Source of the DNA: Hyaloraphidium curvatum
Taxonomy: Eukaryota > Monoblepharomycota > Hyaloraphidiomycetes > Hyaloraphidiales > Hyaloraphidiaceae
NCBI GenBank assembly: GCA_025558095.1
Contig: JAIVFI010000033.1
Coordinates: 62,001-126,000, forward strand
Direction of reading: 5' to 3'
DNA length: 64,000 bases
Position numbers and translations under genes: made by a program. The notes under the pieces were generated by a model that ran no database searches, had not been told where the DNA came from, and saw only the letters and a program-made list of their open reading frames with translations. Positions 33,028-44,785 of this stretch are shown in pieces (position 1 is the first letter of the stretch; each line of letters starts with the position of its first letter).

Positions 33028-33863
33028 GGCGCGGCGCGGGGTGCGGAGGGAGGGCGGGGGCAGGAGAGCGGGTGCGGGACGCGCGAGGGGGAAGATGGCC
33101 GCGAGAGGCGGGACTCGGGCGGCGATGCGGCGCGGGGCGAGACGTAGCAGGGTGGCCAGCGCGTGCGGCGGCCGCAAAGAGGGCAAAGAAGGCAGCGGGG
33201 CGAGGACGACGCGTCGGTAGGCGAGTCTCCGTGGTCGATCGCGCAACTCGGGCCCGTGCTCAGTGCTCACCCAGCGAGCATCCACCGAGAGTCCCTTCAG
33301 AGAATAAGAAAAATGCGAAATTCATCGACTTTGAGAAAGCGCGAGCAAGGAACTAAGCGCCAATTCTATTTGCGCAGAAACTCGTCCGAGGATGGTGCAG
33401 TCGAAGAGGCTGATCCGGATTCAGCTTAGAGACCTCCCGCTCTACCCCGTTGCGGTTCGGAGTTCTTTGCCAGAATGATGATACCAGGAAGCTGCTCTTG
33501 CAAGTTGACGAGAATCATATATGGATGGATGTTGCCGGCTGCCGTGTCTCACGGCGCGCGACGGCGAGTGACAACCAAACTTGGGTGGTCTAAAAGAAGA
33601 AGTGTGCACTCCAGGTCAGAAATAGCCCCCTGCAGTCTCTTCCTGCCGATCCGGTAGCGCCCTCGAGACAGGACTCTTCGGAGCGGCGGGTGCGAGTTCT
33701 TGCGTGCCGGTATCTTCACGTGACGCGGCGTTGTCGCGGCCTCTTTGCTGTCAATCTCACAATTTAGTTGAGGAGCCCGACATATGGTCGACGACGGATC
33801 GGACCCCGCTCGATTTGAGGCTCATCCTCTGGGCCGACAGGGCCGCTGGTGGCAAGTCCAGTT
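33028..33863. promoter_or_regulatory. Divergent intergenic region, 836 bp
   Basis: Between the dienelactone hydrolase (minus) and the PP1-docking candidate (plus). A stretch near 33300-33650 is AT-richer than the surroundings. No gene or repeat identified; presumed to hold both promoters. Confidence 0.4.
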
Positions 33864-35027
33864 ATGCATCGGCGTGCGAGAGGAAAGACGCGCACCATGC
33901 CTCTCCTCGTGCAGCCACTAACCCGCGGCGGATGGCAGCGTGCCGAACACCAGCATACGACAGGATGGTGCGATTTGCGAGCAGCGGCGGCTGGGAGTCG
34001 GCAGGCGGCACGGCGGCCCGCCGGGGCCCAGACCCCCGCACGGATCGCCGCCGCCGTGCTCTCCATTTGGGACGCACCCATCGCCGCGGCCGCAGCCCCC
34101 GCCATGGCCGCCGGAGGGGCCGATTCGGGCCCCGTGGCCGCTTCTCTGCCCGCCCTGCCGGGGCCGCTCGCCGCGCTGCGGTGCCCCGAACCCCCGCCGA
34201 CGCCGGTGAGGGAGCTTACACGCGTCCTGATGGGCCTCGCGGCGGACGACGGGCCGGCCGCCGCGGCGCCGCAGCACTCCGCGCACCCACCGCTCGTGCG
34301 CAGCCGGTCCGCCCCGCCGCGGCCGGGGGCGCTGCCGAAGCCGGGCGCGGCGAAAACAAAGACACCGCCCAAGCTGCCCCGCCGCCCGGGGCCCGGCTTC
34401 TCGCTGGGCCCGCTGCCGCAGGCGGCAACCTTCCTGAGGGAATATGCGCCCACCGCCTGCCCTATGCAGACGCTACCGGACACGGACGGGCACACGGACC
34501 CCGCGAACCCCGCTTCCTCCGCTTCGCCGCAGTCGGCCGGCTCGCTGCCCACGCCGGTGGCCGAGCACCCGCCGACACCGCACTGGGACCGGTTCGTCGA
34601 CCTGCAGCACTCGCAGGACCCGCCGGACGCCCCCACCGGCAAGATCGACCCCTCGCCGCCGCCGGCCGCCATCCCCCCCACCCCCTTGTGGGACTCCTTT
34701 ACGAGCAACTCGCCCTTCGTGCCTCCCGTCCGCCGCGTGCGCTTCGACCCCGTCGTCGTGGCCGCGTTCACCTTCTCGCCCTCGGAGTACGACCGCACCG
34801 GCGCCGCCGACGGCTGGGCGCTCCCCGCGCACATGACCGCCGAGGACGAGAGCGAAGAGGACCCGGAGCTGATTTGGGACGGAACGGAGGAGTTCGAGCT
34901 CCAGCTGAAGGACCCAGTGGTCGGGCAAAAGTGGAACAGCCTCCTCAGGGGCCACGGCCTGGGCGGGGGCGACATCTCGTACTGGGATGCGCTCCATATG
35001 GTCGTTGACGGGAACCTCACCTTGTAA
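33864..35027 (+). CDS. Candidate protein phosphatase 1 (PP1) targeting protein, 387 aa
   Basis: Single exon; ATG 33864, with ATG 33897 as an alternative. The chain is mostly Pro/Ala-rich and disordered. The one conserved-looking block is near residues 290-315: PPVRRVRFDPVVVAAFTFSPSEYDRTGAADGW. RVRF fits the RVxF docking motif of PP1 regulators, followed by the hydrophobic pair and the downstream EYDR/W element that occurs in GADD34-like and other fungal PP1 partners. Upstream lie two look-alike peptides, TPHWDRFVDL and TPLWDSFTSN. Downstream is an acidic stretch DESEEDPELIWDG. I infer a PP1 regulatory or targeting role; the substrate is unknown. Without the motif I could not tell this from an unknown protein. 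Confidence 0.62.
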   Translation: MHRRARGKTRTMPLLVQPLTRGGWQRAEHQHTTGWCDLRAAAAGSRQAARRPAGAQTPARIAAAVLSIWDAPIAAAAAPAMAAGGADSGPVAASLPALPGPLAALRCPEPPPTPVRELTRVLMGLAADDGPAAAAPQHSAHPPLVRSRSAPPRPGALPKPGAAKTKTPPKLPRRPGPGFSLGPLPQAATFLREYAPTACPMQTLPDTDGHTDPANPASSASPQSAGSLPTPVAEHPPTPHWDRFVDLQHSQDPPDAPTGKIDPSPPPAAIPPTPLWDSFTSNSPFVPPVRRVRFDPVVVAAFTFSPSEYDRTGAADGWALPAHMTAEDESEEDPELIWDGTEEFELQLKDPVVGQKWNSLLRGHGLGGGDISYWDALHMVVDGNLTL

Positions 35028-36169
35028 GGGTCACGGTGGAAGCGATGTACATCATGTTCTGTTGAGTGGCGGTAATGGAGAGTGGCAGCTACCCGAGGGT
35101 AAAGGAAACGAGATAATTGACCCCCAGCGTGTGCAACAGAAGCTCCATAGCTGTTGATCCGTGCGGCTGGAGTCAATTCTCGTTGGAGGCGGCGGAGGTG
35201 CGATAATTGAGTGCTTTGGTGTTCGATGGCGATCAGGGCCGATCCTCAAAACCTCCACCCGCCTCCTCCTTCGGCAGGATGTCCTCCCCCGTGCGCGCCC
35301 CGCTTCTGCCCCTCTCGCCCCGCCCCTGACCCCGCGCCTGGACCCGTGCAGTCCTCCTGCGTTCATCGATGGACCGACGAGCCCGCCGTCAAGAAAAAGA
35401 CGGAGTTCAGGATGTGCGGTTGCTTCGGTGGGTTTCTCACTTGGTTGACTCCGTCGGGACGCATTCTGACGGCAGGGAAGTGGGTTACCAGGAGCAGAAA
35501 GTCTCGACGGGGGTGAAGAGGTGCGCCAACTGCGGGATGCGGGTGGACAAGGAGGGCAGGGTGCTGCCGCCCGGGGCGTAACGCGACGGAGCCTGTCGGA
35601 GGCTGCTGAATTTGACCAAGGAGGGGAGGAGGTGGCGCCCAGCGCGCGACAGAACGGGCTGGAGGCTCGGGCGAACTGGACTGCGGCATGGAACGCCGGA
35701 GAGGATCCTTGAGGCTCCACTCTGATAATGCCGCGGGCTCGGACGGCAAAGAAGAGCTGGAATGTCCTCCGGCTGGCCTTGTTGGAATCTCGGCATGGCC
35801 AGGACTTTCGTTTGGCTGGCAGGGGGTCTCGCGGTCCTTTACTTGCCCGACGGACCACGGATGTCAAAGTTATGGTAATGCTGTAACATCTTCTGTTTGA
35901 TTTATTCGTGAAATGACGGCTTTCGTGGGCTGTCGCGAGGCCAGGTCGGTGCGCAACCGACGACAACGCAAGGCCGGGGACGCGAGGGCACTTTGTCGAC
36001 CAAGCGCGCGGACGTCGAAGACGCGGCGCGCCCCCCGCGCGTTCACCGATCTCTCCGGAGAGGCTGGCAGAGGAGCGTGTCCAGAGCCGAGCTCAGTGAC
36101 CCGCTTTGCGCCGCGGCGGCGGACGGGCTCCAGACGCCGTCGAGGGACACCGCGGCGACAAACACGGAA
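35028..36169. other. Intergenic, about 1.1 kb, with a doubtful small open frame
   Basis: Upstream of the sterol glucosyltransferase. A 70-codon frame at 35369-35581 (plus) ends KRCANCGMRVDKEGRVLPPG with one CxxC pair, and an optional in-frame intron (35436-35483). This is too little to call a gene. An ATG at 35913 opens an Arg-rich frame that could be a 5' exon of the next gene. Nothing else seen. Confidence 0.3.
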
Positions 36170-39100
36170 ATGTCAAAGGACACCGCGCCGCCGCTCGCCG
36201 CGCTCTCTCCGACGCCTCCGCCGCGCACGGACGCCGAAGTATCGCCGGCCTCGCGGGGTTTGCCGGCGGTCCTGTCCGGGCTGCAGTCGACAATCGCTTC
36301 GCTGCCCCGGCCGCCGTCGCTCACCGCGCTCCGAGGCGGAAACAAGCTGCCGCCGGAACGGTTCGGCTTTCCGGACGAGGAGCTGTGAGTGCTCCCCGCT
36401 GCTGGCTCGCAATTGAGTGTAATTGATCTCTGTTCCACCCTCTTCGACCTGCTCTGCCTTCTCGCCGTGCTGCTGCCCACTTTCGGCCCAGGCTTGAGTC
36501 GGCAAAGTGCTACTTCTACCACAGCAACTCCTTCCGCCGCAAATGGGGCAAGATCTACGTGCTCTCTGGCCACGTTGTCTTTCGGACTTCCGCCCTTCAC
36601 GTGCTGACGGAGGAGAAGCTAGTCTGGGACATCCCCGAGGACATCCTCGGCCGGCCGGAGCTGCTCATCGACCGCCCCGGTTTCTCGGTCGTCGTCCGCC
36701 ACGGGGGTGCGGGCAGGAACGCCGTCCTGGCGCAGCTGGATTGGGACGCCGAGGACGCGCCCGGCTCCGCGGAACGCCCGGGACGTTCCCAAACCGCCTC
36801 GTCGGTCACGTCGCAGTCGGCGTCTACCTTGGAGCGGACGCTGACGCAGCGCACAAACACTGGATCAGCCGCGGCATCGCTCCCGGTGTCTACTCTGGAG
36901 CGCGTCGGGGTTGCCACGGCTGGCACGCGAACGAGGACAGCCACGGGATCTTCAGTCGTTTCCGTGCAATCCACCGACGACGGGGTTTCAGATGCGGGGT
37001 CCCGACAGGCCCTGCAATCGTACTCTGCGCGACCGGGGTCGCCGCCGCGACCTGCGCCGCTGATTTCGCCCGGGGAAAGGCGCAAGTACGTGTTCGTCTT
37101 CAACTCCAGCAACGCCCGCGACAGGTGCTACGCGGCGCTGCTTTTTCTCCTGGGTTTCGCTCCAGAGTCGGAAGTTTCTCCGAACTCGCGACCCGCTTCG
37201 CCTTCCGTCGCTGCGGCTGATGTACCGCGGTCGCAAACTCCTCCCCCGGCCGACGATGCCGGCGATCAGGACGAGCGGACCTCGCCGTCGGCCGGCCGGG
37301 CGATCGAACCCGGCAAAATGCGTGCTGGCTCGTGGACCCTCTCGCAGACCATTCCAGCTCTTTCCTCGTCCCTTCAGAAGATGTTTACCGTTTCGAGTTC
37401 GCCCAAAACCGGTGCCTCTCCTCTGAACCCTCCCCCACCGTCGATCGTTCTTGTTCCGACCCCGCAGCGGATCACCATACTCACGGTCGGCAGCCGCGGC
37501 GACGTGCAGCCCTTCATCGCCCTGGGAAAGCGCCTCAAGGCCGAAGGGAACCGTGTCGCCATCGCCTCGCACCCCGAATTCGCAAAGTGGATCACCTCGC
37601 ACGGGCTCAAGTTCCGCGAGGTCAAGGGTGACCCGGGCATGATCATGTCGGTCATGGTGGAGAACGGGCACTCGACGTACGCGTTCGTGAGGGAGGCCAA
37701 TGCCCGACTGAGGCCGTGGCTCACGGATTTGATGATGAGCGGCTTCGAGGCGTGCCAGGGGTCGGATGTGATCCTGGCTGGACCTAGCGCCATCATCGGA
37801 CCTCATGGTAAGTCATATTCCTCTTGGCGCGGTAGCTCGCCCCTTACTCTGCTTATTGTACAGTTGCGGAAGCGCTCGGCATCCCTTTCATGTTCGTCTT
37901 CACCATGCCTTGGACACGAACTCGGTGAGCTTCAATGCGCCGCGTTGAGCGGGTTTGTGATCTCATCTCGTTGTCACCAGCGCCTTTCCGCATCCGTTCA
38001 TGGTGCCGGCGACGGATCTTGGCGGCTTATACAACGAATTCAGCTACTCTGTCGTCGAACGCGCGATTTATGTCGCCCTGCTCCTCACGCTCAACAAATG
38101 GCGCCGAAACGTGCTCGGAATCCCTCCAACCACCCTCGCGGGGCCTGTGGATCCATCCACGGTCCCGACGCTTTACTGCTACTCCCCAAGCGTGCTCCCG
38201 AAGCCGCCCGACTGGTCCGAACACATCCACGTGTGCGGATACTGGTTCTTGAAGAACCCGGACGTTGGGTGGCAGCCGCCGCCCGATCTGGCGGCCTTTT
38301 TGGAGCGCCGCTCGCCCGCGGACAAGGTGATCTACGTCGGCTTTGGTAGCATCGTCGTGCCGGATCCCAAAGGCCTCACCAGGACTGTCGTTGAGGCCGT
38401 TCGGAGGGCCAAGGTCCGCGTCGTGCTGAGCAAAGGCTGGAGCGCGCGCAAGGGCAAAGAGAAGGACGAGGACGCGGAGGAGGAGGAAAAGCTGCCCCCC
38501 GATTCGATCTACCTGGTCTCGTCGATACCTCACGATTGGCTGTTCCCGCAAATGGATGCTGTGGTGCACCACGGCGGCGCCGGCACGTTGGCCGCTGGGC
38601 TGCGGGAAGGGAAGCCGACGGTCGTTTGCCCTTTCTTCGGGGATCAGAACTTTTGGGGACACATTGTCGAAGGTCTCGGTGTTGGCGTCGAAGTCAAGAA
38701 GCTCAACGCTTCCAACCTGGCTTCCGCGCTGCTGGCGGTAACGACCGACGCGGACATGCAGGCCCGTGCTGAGGAGTTGGGCCGCAAGATCCGATCCGAG
38801 GACGGCCTCAGCACGGCTGTTGAAGCCTTCTGGACGGAACTCCCTCGCGCGCGCAAGATCATTGAGGATCTGCGCGACCAGCACGAGTACGCCAACGATT
38901 TCGCGCTCCGGGATCCGACGAGGTCTTTCATGGGCGATGATCCGGAAATGGACAGGGACTGGCCGCCCGACGAGGATGGTTCTGGTCGTCGCCGCAGCTT
39001 CAGGGACTTCATCGACTTTGGGCCCTTCCGACGCGACTCCTCGCCGCCTCCAAAGTCGCGCACGCCGAGCCCAACGCGGACGCAGTCTTCGCTGAGAACT

Positions 39101-39358
39101 GCTGTCGACAGCCCAGTCCTGGAAGGCACATCACGGGCGGGCTCAGGTGGACTGGTCCCCCTAGCTGTGCCTGGGATCACGCCGCTGCGACCGGGCATGC
39201 GCCGCACGTCGCTTTCGGCGCCCTCGCTCAACTTCACGGCAAAGGCGAGCGATCTGGCTGCGTCCCCGGAAGGGCCGCCGCGGTCGAGCACAGACTCGGA
39301 ACCGTCGAGCGGAACACCTGCCGAAGGCTCGAAGCTGGAGGCGTCGCCTGAACGATGA
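36170..39358 (+). CDS. Sterol 3-beta-glucosyltransferase (Atg26/UGT51-like) with GRAM/PH region, 989 aa
   Basis: Transfers glucose from UDP-glucose to ergosterol-type sterols to make steryl glucosides at membranes. Exons: 36170-36384, 36492-37807, 37864-37924, 37981-39358; 2970 nt, 990 codons. A GRAM/PH-like block starts near residue 75 (SAKCYFYHSNSFRRKWGKIYVLSGHVVF). The GT-B N-domain begins near 396 with ITILTVGSRGDVQPFIALGKRLK, the hallmark of the sterol glucosyltransferase branch. The C-domain has the donor-binding motif HHGGAGTLAAGLREGKPTVVCPFFGDQNFW near 725. A Ser/Pro-rich tail of about 130 residues follows. Yeast Atg26 is 1198 aa with a GRAM-PH-GRAM set, so this version has a shorter membrane-binding region. 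The open frame extends upstream of ATG 36170 without another ATG. Confidence 0.9.
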
Positions 39359-39437
39359 AAAAGCTCAGATATGATGGTCATCGTAGTCAATGTATCTGAA
39401 GACAATGTGAATCACTGGCAATCGAAAAAGTCTGAAA

Positions 39438-42400
39438 TCAGGTTTTCCTCTTCTTCCGAGGCGTCTCCTGGCTCCGGGGCGAACTGCTCACAGCCCTTCC
39501 CAACGACGCCCTCAGACTCGACAGCGACCTCAAGTATGATGACGCCGGATCGGGGGACGACTCCTCGTGGCCCCTCTTCAGCGGCCTCGGCGTCGAGTCC
39601 GAGTCTTCGTCCATCTCGTCTTCGGAGTCGGAAGACAAGGTGTAAGTGTACGCGAGCCGAATCGGGCGCCCTTGGCTCGCGCCTTGGCTCCCGGCAGGAC
39701 CAGCGATCGGGGCCGCCGTTCCGGCTCGAGCCTGCGAGCCGGTCGAAAGGCCAGGAGCGCGGCCGTAGAGCGAGGCTCCACTGGCGACGCCGCGGCTGGG
39801 GCCTGCTGCAGGCGGGGCGCTTGCTCCTTCACGCCGCTCCTGCTGGGAGCTGTCCGTGTCCGAGGAAACAGAAATGACCTCCACCGGTTGCGCCGGGGCC
39901 GATCGCGAATGCACTCGCGGGGCAGACGCCGGTTTGGCCGCGGAATGGGAAGCGTTGGCAGGCGGATGCGCTTGTGCGTGTCCGTAGCTCGGCTGCGGCA
40001 CCGGTCTGCGGTCAACCAGGGGAACGGTGCTCGTGCGCGACGAACGCTGCAGGCCCGGCGCCTCCCAGCCCGATCCATTCCAGACGGCCACGCTCTGCAC
40101 ATCAGAGGAGTCCGAGCTCGGTCCTCCAGCATGCCTTGCCGGGCTGCCAGGATCCCGAACAGGCGCCGAGGGAGGTGTGGAGCTCGTGTGCTTCCCGAAC
40201 CCAGGCGAGCTGCTGCTGAAGTCCCTCCTGTTGCTCTGCGGCGGCTGCGTCGAGGACTGGGTCGCGGGCAACGGCGGTGCAGCGCCGCGACCTCGCGATC
40301 GGATGGAATGGTAGAATCCGTGCACCTCCCTGCTGGCCCTGACCTTGCTCGCGTCGAAGCCAGTCGGAATGTACAGCGATTCGAGCCGGCGGCACCGAGA
40401 CAAGGCGACGTAGGCCATCCCCTCGCTGAAGCAGTTCTTGATGTCGACCTGCACGGAATCGAGCGACATGCCCTGGCTCTTGTGCACCGAGAAGGCCCAA
40501 GCAAGCCGGAGAGGCAGCTGGATGCGCCAGGCTTTCAGGTGGGCGTGCGAATCGTCAACCCGCCAATGGTATGGTTCCACCAGGCCGCGCTGGCCGTTGT
40601 CCCACTGGACCACCGGAAGCGGACGGCCGCTGGGCCTGGGAGCGGGAGGCGGCGGCGGGGCCGGTTTTCCGTGCGCCGCGCTCCGGGGTGACATTGGAGT
40701 CGGAGGCGCCGCGGCGTCGACCGCGTTCATCTTGTACCAGTTGTCGTACGCCGCTCGCAAGATCTTGTCTTCTTCCGCCGTGCCGAGCTGAATGGCATTG
40801 AGCTTCGTTTGGTGTGCACGCCCCGAGGGAAACTGGAAAGCGACGACGACACCCGTTTGCCCATTGACCAATCCCGAAGCCGTGTCCAGGTTGTGCAGCA
40901 GCATGACTCGCGCACCGACGCGCACACGAAACTCCTCGGCGCACGTGAGGCTGTTCGCCGCCGCGTAGCGAACGTCAGTAATTGACTTGTCAGATGCACG
41001 CGGGACTTACTCCTTGAGCAACTTGAAGTACTCCTCCGACTCTGGCGTCTGCCCGTCCCGCGCGCTGTAGATCACGTCGGGTCCGGGAAGAGCACCGTAG
41101 CGCAGGTTGTTCTCGTTGTCCGCATCCTTGTTCAACGGAAATAGTTTGAAGATCTGCTAATGCGGTGAGCAGGAAAGCAGGCTTCAGCGTCAGCTTCCGA
41201 ACCTTGTCCCCAACGTCCGCGGGCGGCATCATCTGCCTCGCCGACAGCGCCGCCCTCGCCTCGGGCGTGACCGTCCCCTCCCTGATCTTCTCCAGCACCC
41301 TCACGAACGCCTCGTCGGCCTGCCTGAACACCTTGGTGAGCTCCACCGTCCTCGGCCTCAGGTCCCTCCACGCCTTGCCCGCGAAGGCGTACTTCGGGCG
41401 GTACTGCAGGCTCGCCCGCAGACGGTGCGTGCCCTGCCCCTGGGCCAGCTCCTGCATGAACCCGGGCTTCCATTTGCTGATGTCCACGGGGGGCAGCTGG
41501 TAAAAGTCCCCGGCGAGGACCAGCTGGAGGCCTCCGAAGGGCAGGTCGGGGTTGAACGACTGGATCCGCTTCTCGTGCGGTTTCAGGTCGATTCCGGGGG
41601 GCGACTCGCCCTGCTGCATCCTGCTCCGCACCCTGCGGCCCAGCTCGTCGAGGAGATCGAGCAGCTGGTCCGAGAACATCGAGATCTCGTCCAGAATCAG
41701 GACGTCGCATTCGAGCCAGCGTTTGTACGCCTTGGGCCGCATGTTGGTGTTGCAAAGGCGGCCGGACAGGAAGCTGGCGTCCTCGAGGCCCTTGTCGAGG
41801 CCGGCCCAGGAGTGGATTGTCATGCCGCGGATGTTGATCGCTGGAAGCGACAGCCTTCAGCTATGTAACAACTTCCTCGCATACCGAACCCACCTGCTAT
41901 TCCCGTCGTTGCGGTACGGTGCACGACTTTCCGCTGCTGCGGAAGCGCAGGATTGGCGGCCTGCCCGTTCGGAATGGGCGCGATCTGCATTTCCAACTCC
42001 TGGCAAATGCGTTCGATGAGGAACGACTTGCCGGTCCCGCCCGGGCCGGTGAGGAAGATGTTTTCGCCCGCGAGCACAAGGTCCAGCGCAGCCTGCTGTT
42101 CTTCCGAGAGGGGCGGCGGCGGCGGAGCTGGGGCAGGAGGGGCCCGCGTCGGCCCGGCGGAAGAAGGTCCCGCAGACGAGGGTCCGGCAGCTGCGGCGCT
42201 CAGGGCAGCGACGGTTGGGATGGCCACTTGCAACGGCTGGCCGTTGTGCCGGTCGAAGGTTGTGCGACCCGTGCGGGCGCTCTCGAGCGTGGTAGCGGGC
42301 TGGCTGCTGTAAGGTGGCGGCAGGTCCAGCGTGGTCGGAGGACCCACAGGACCGCCGTTGAAAGGCTCGTACGGGGGCGGCGCTTGCGAAGGTATCGGGG

Positions 42401-42698
42401 GCTGGCCGATGGCACGAAGGTACTCGGCAGCGGCCTCGGCCGCCGTCATCTCCTCCTCCTCGTGCGAGACATGACTGAGCAGCACGTCATCGAGCCCGTC
42501 GTCAAACGCCGGCGAGTTGCGAGCAGCCACAGGGGGGCCCGACTGCGCGGCGAGCCATTCGTTCGCTTCGGCAAGCGTCATGAACCCCTTATGCACTGCA
42601 CCGTGGTACCCGGACGTGCTCGCCCGGCACTCCTCCCATGTCGTGAACACGCCCGTGCGGTACCCGCGCGCGACCGCGTAGTACTTCTTTCTCGCCAT
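39438..42698 (-). CDS. PIF1-family DNA helicase with N-terminal RNase H-type hybrid-binding domain, 1032 aa
   Basis: Four exons: 41894-42698, 41203-41840, 41011-41153, 39438-40950; 3099 nt, 1033 codons. Residues 3-52 (KKYYAVARGYRTGVFTTWEECRAS...GFMTLAEANEWLA) match the RNase H1 N-terminal/viroplasmin RNA-DNA hybrid-binding fold. The helicase follows: motif I GPGGTGKSFL near 220, TTGIAA, motif II VLILDEISMFSDQ, motif III LVLAGDFYQLPPV, GARVMLLHNLD, motif V AFSVHKSQGMSLD and motif VI AYVALSRCRRL. A Pro-rich insertion of about 50 residues (AAPPTPMSP...PPPPPAPRP) splits the second RecA domain. The C-terminal 260 residues are Ser/Pro-rich. Pif1 enzymes unwind 5'-3' and clear R-loops and G-quadruplexes; the hybrid-binding module fits R-loop or RNA-primer work. 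No transposase or Rep domain is present, arguing against a Helitron. Confidence 0.92.
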
Positions 42699-43051
42699 GG
42701 CGGCGGGACGTCAATGGTGACCCGCGTCCCAGGGCAGACCTTGTTTTCGTGGCCGCCGGTTCGAGATGCGGCCTAGCGTCGGCCGGCAACAGACACCTTC
42801 GCTATCATGCGTGCGGCTCGCCGGCGGATGGCGCCCCGGGGTAGCTGTACCGCGGTTGCACCGAGTTCGCGGCGCTCGCGCTCCGATCACGCGCGGGCCG
42901 CGGGAGTCGGGAGCTCCTGTTCCTCCTCCCGAACTGAGCAGTTCCCGGCACTGAAGTCCGCAGATATCGGTGCTCAGCCTTCAGTCATCGAGCTCGTTAC
43001 GAGCTTGCATCTTGCCGCGCCGGAGTCGCGTCTTGGAGTCACGTCTTTGGA
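42699..43051. promoter_or_regulatory. Divergent intergenic region, 353 bp
   Basis: Between the PIF1-like helicase (minus) and the small Cys-rich membrane protein (plus); presumed shared promoter region. No specific motif identified. Confidence 0.4.
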
Positions 43052-43576
43052 ATGTCTCCTAGACGTGCTCGCCCGGCCATAAGGGCTCAAAGGAGCCAGC
43101 GGTCATTCCTCCTGATAGTTCTCGGTCTCGGCGTCATCGCCATCTGCCTTTTGGACGCGATTCCTGGCTGCCTCGGAGTTCCAGTGGCCGGCAAGGACCC
43201 GGCGGGACTTGTCACAATCCACCAACCTCTGGATCCATCGGGAAATCCCGCTGGCATTGGCGAACGGGCTTCCGAACCCGTGGAGGGGATCGACGGCATC
43301 GGGAAGCAGAAGCCGGTCTCTCCCGGGCTTCACGTTCCCGAGCTGACTGTCAACAGCCGCTACCACTGCCCACAGTTCGACCAGTACCTCGTGGGTTATC
43401 TGCTTTTGCTCTTTTTGTCGTGCTCCAGGCTAACCGGCCGTTTCTTTCGGCACTTGATCGTTCAGTGCGACTATCCGCGGTGCGTCTTCCTCTGCAACGA
43501 CCCCAAGTACTCGTGCACCGTGCAGGACTGCCATGACGACTGCGCACGCTACTTCGATCGCTACTGCGGCGATTGA
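43052..43576 (+). CDS. Small Cys-rich protein with N-terminal membrane anchor, 149 aa if spliced
   Basis: ATG 43052. The first 18 residues are very basic (SPRRARPAIRAQRSQR), then FLLIVLGLGVIAICLLDAIPG forms one membrane span, so a type II orientation is expected. The C-terminal 35 residues carry seven cysteines (CDYPRCVFLCNDPKYSCTVQDCHDDCARYFDRYC) that could form disulfides outside the cytosol. A 75-nt segment, 43391-43465, has a GTGGGT donor, a GGCTAAC branch-like site and a TTCAG acceptor. Its length is a multiple of three and it has no stop. Spliced: 149 aa. Retained: 174 aa with an extra hydrophobic stretch YLLLLFLSCS. I favour splicing. Family unknown. Confidence 0.6.
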   Translation: MSPRRARPAIRAQRSQRSFLLIVLGLGVIAICLLDAIPGCLGVPVAGKDPAGLVTIHQPLDPSGNPAGIGERASEPVEGIDGIGKQKPVSPGLHVPELTVNSRYHCPQFDQYLVGYLLLLFLSCSRLTGRFFRHLIVQCDYPRCVFLCNDPKYSCTVQDCHDDCARYFDRYCGD

Positions 43577-43869
43577 TATCCTCGTTTCGAGTCACGAACT
43601 GCGTTACTGGAACTGTTACGTTTCGTGTGTCGTTGTACCTGCCTTCTGTGTAAGCAGCTCGGTCCAGGAATGTACATATCGTCTCTATTGTTCATCGACA
43701 TTCGATTTTAGGTGCTTTCGGATGGTCCTTTCGTTCCCGAGTTGCCGTCCAGATTGATCGACTTCTCGGCGCAAGCTTGATTGGCCAGCCCAGCCCCGTC
43801 AACCACCTCAGCTCGCCGGCCTGCACCCCCGTGCGGGCCGCAGGCAAGCTGGGGAACGATCAGTCCGCG

Positions 43870-44785
43870 ATGAGCGGGCTCGACAGTGGGTCTTCCGGGC
43901 CCGGAACGCGCGCGGACCGCTGAACGCAGACCTTCCGCGGTGCTGGAACGAACGGACTCCCTGGCCCCTCTACATTCGCCCATTCGCCGGAATCTGGCTT
44001 CTTTTCCGGACGTTTGCTCTTTCTGGAACACATTCATCGACTCCGCCGTTTCGTTTTCGCCGCAACTTGCTCCGCGACCCCGGACAACGCGATCCGCTCG
44101 TTCCGGCACCTCTCCCTTCTCCGACCCAGACCACCTCTTCAACCTCAAGTTCACCGCCAAACAGCTCGCCCGGCAGTCCAAAAAAGCCAACAAGGACGAG
44201 GCCGCGGAGAAGCTGAAGCTCAAGAAAGCCATACAGAGCGGCAACATCGAGGGCGCGCGGATCTACGCCGCCAACGCGATCCGGAAGAAAAACGAGGCTC
44301 TGAACCTGCTGCGGCTGAGCTCGAGGATAGATGGCGTCGCGGCGAGGGTGCAGACGGCGTCGACGATGAGGAAGGTGTCGGTCAGCATGGCGGGCGTCGT
44401 CAAGCAGATGGATAAGGCGATGCAGAGTATGAACCTGGAGCAGGTGGGCTTTTCGCCGGCATTTTTGGCACTTTTTGAACGAGCCTCACGACGGTTCGTC
44501 GTCGTTCGACAGATCTCGAACGTCATGGACCAGTTCGAGAAGCAGTTCGAGGACCTGGACGTCCAGACGTCCTACATGGAATCGACCATGTCCCAAACAA
44601 CGGCGCAGGCGACGCCGCAGGATGAGGTGGACGAGCTCATGCAGAAGGTGGCGGACGAACACGGGCTGGAGCTCAAAATGGACCTGCCGGGGGTGGCTGT
44701 CGAGGCGGCCAAGGAGAAGGAGGCAACGCGGGAAGAAGACGAGCTGGGAGCCAGGTTGGCGAAGCTGAGGAACGCTTCGTCGTAA
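43870..44785 (+). CDS. ESCRT-III subunit CHMP1 / Did2 (Vps46), 200 aa
   Basis: Three exons: 43870-43885 (16 nt), 44130-44443, 44513-44785; 603 nt, 201 codons. The first exon supplies only MSGLD plus one base. Joined, the start reads MSGLDNHLFNLKFTAKQLARQSKKANKDE, the canonical CHMP1 opening. Further matches: IYAANAIRKKNEALNLLRLSSRIDGVAARVQTA, and ISNVMDQFEKQFEDLDVQTSYME after the second intron. The C-terminus EDELGARLAKLRN fits the MIM1 motif that binds MIT domains of Vps4 and Vta1. It works in multivesicular-body sorting and membrane scission at endosomes. Length equals the family norm of about 200. The second intron (69 nt) is a multiple of three without a stop. The first, 244 nt, is long for this genome. 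Confidence 0.93.

Noticed and set aside
35369-35581. Small zinc-ribbon gene
   Set aside because: Only one CxxC pair, weak start, and an optional intron; too little evidence to call a gene.
39438-42698. Helitron transposon because of a Pif1 helicase
   Set aside because: No Rep/HUH domain, no OTU or RPA part, and no terminal TC...CTRR hairpin was seen; the gene has four exons in phase and an RNase H-type N-terminal module.
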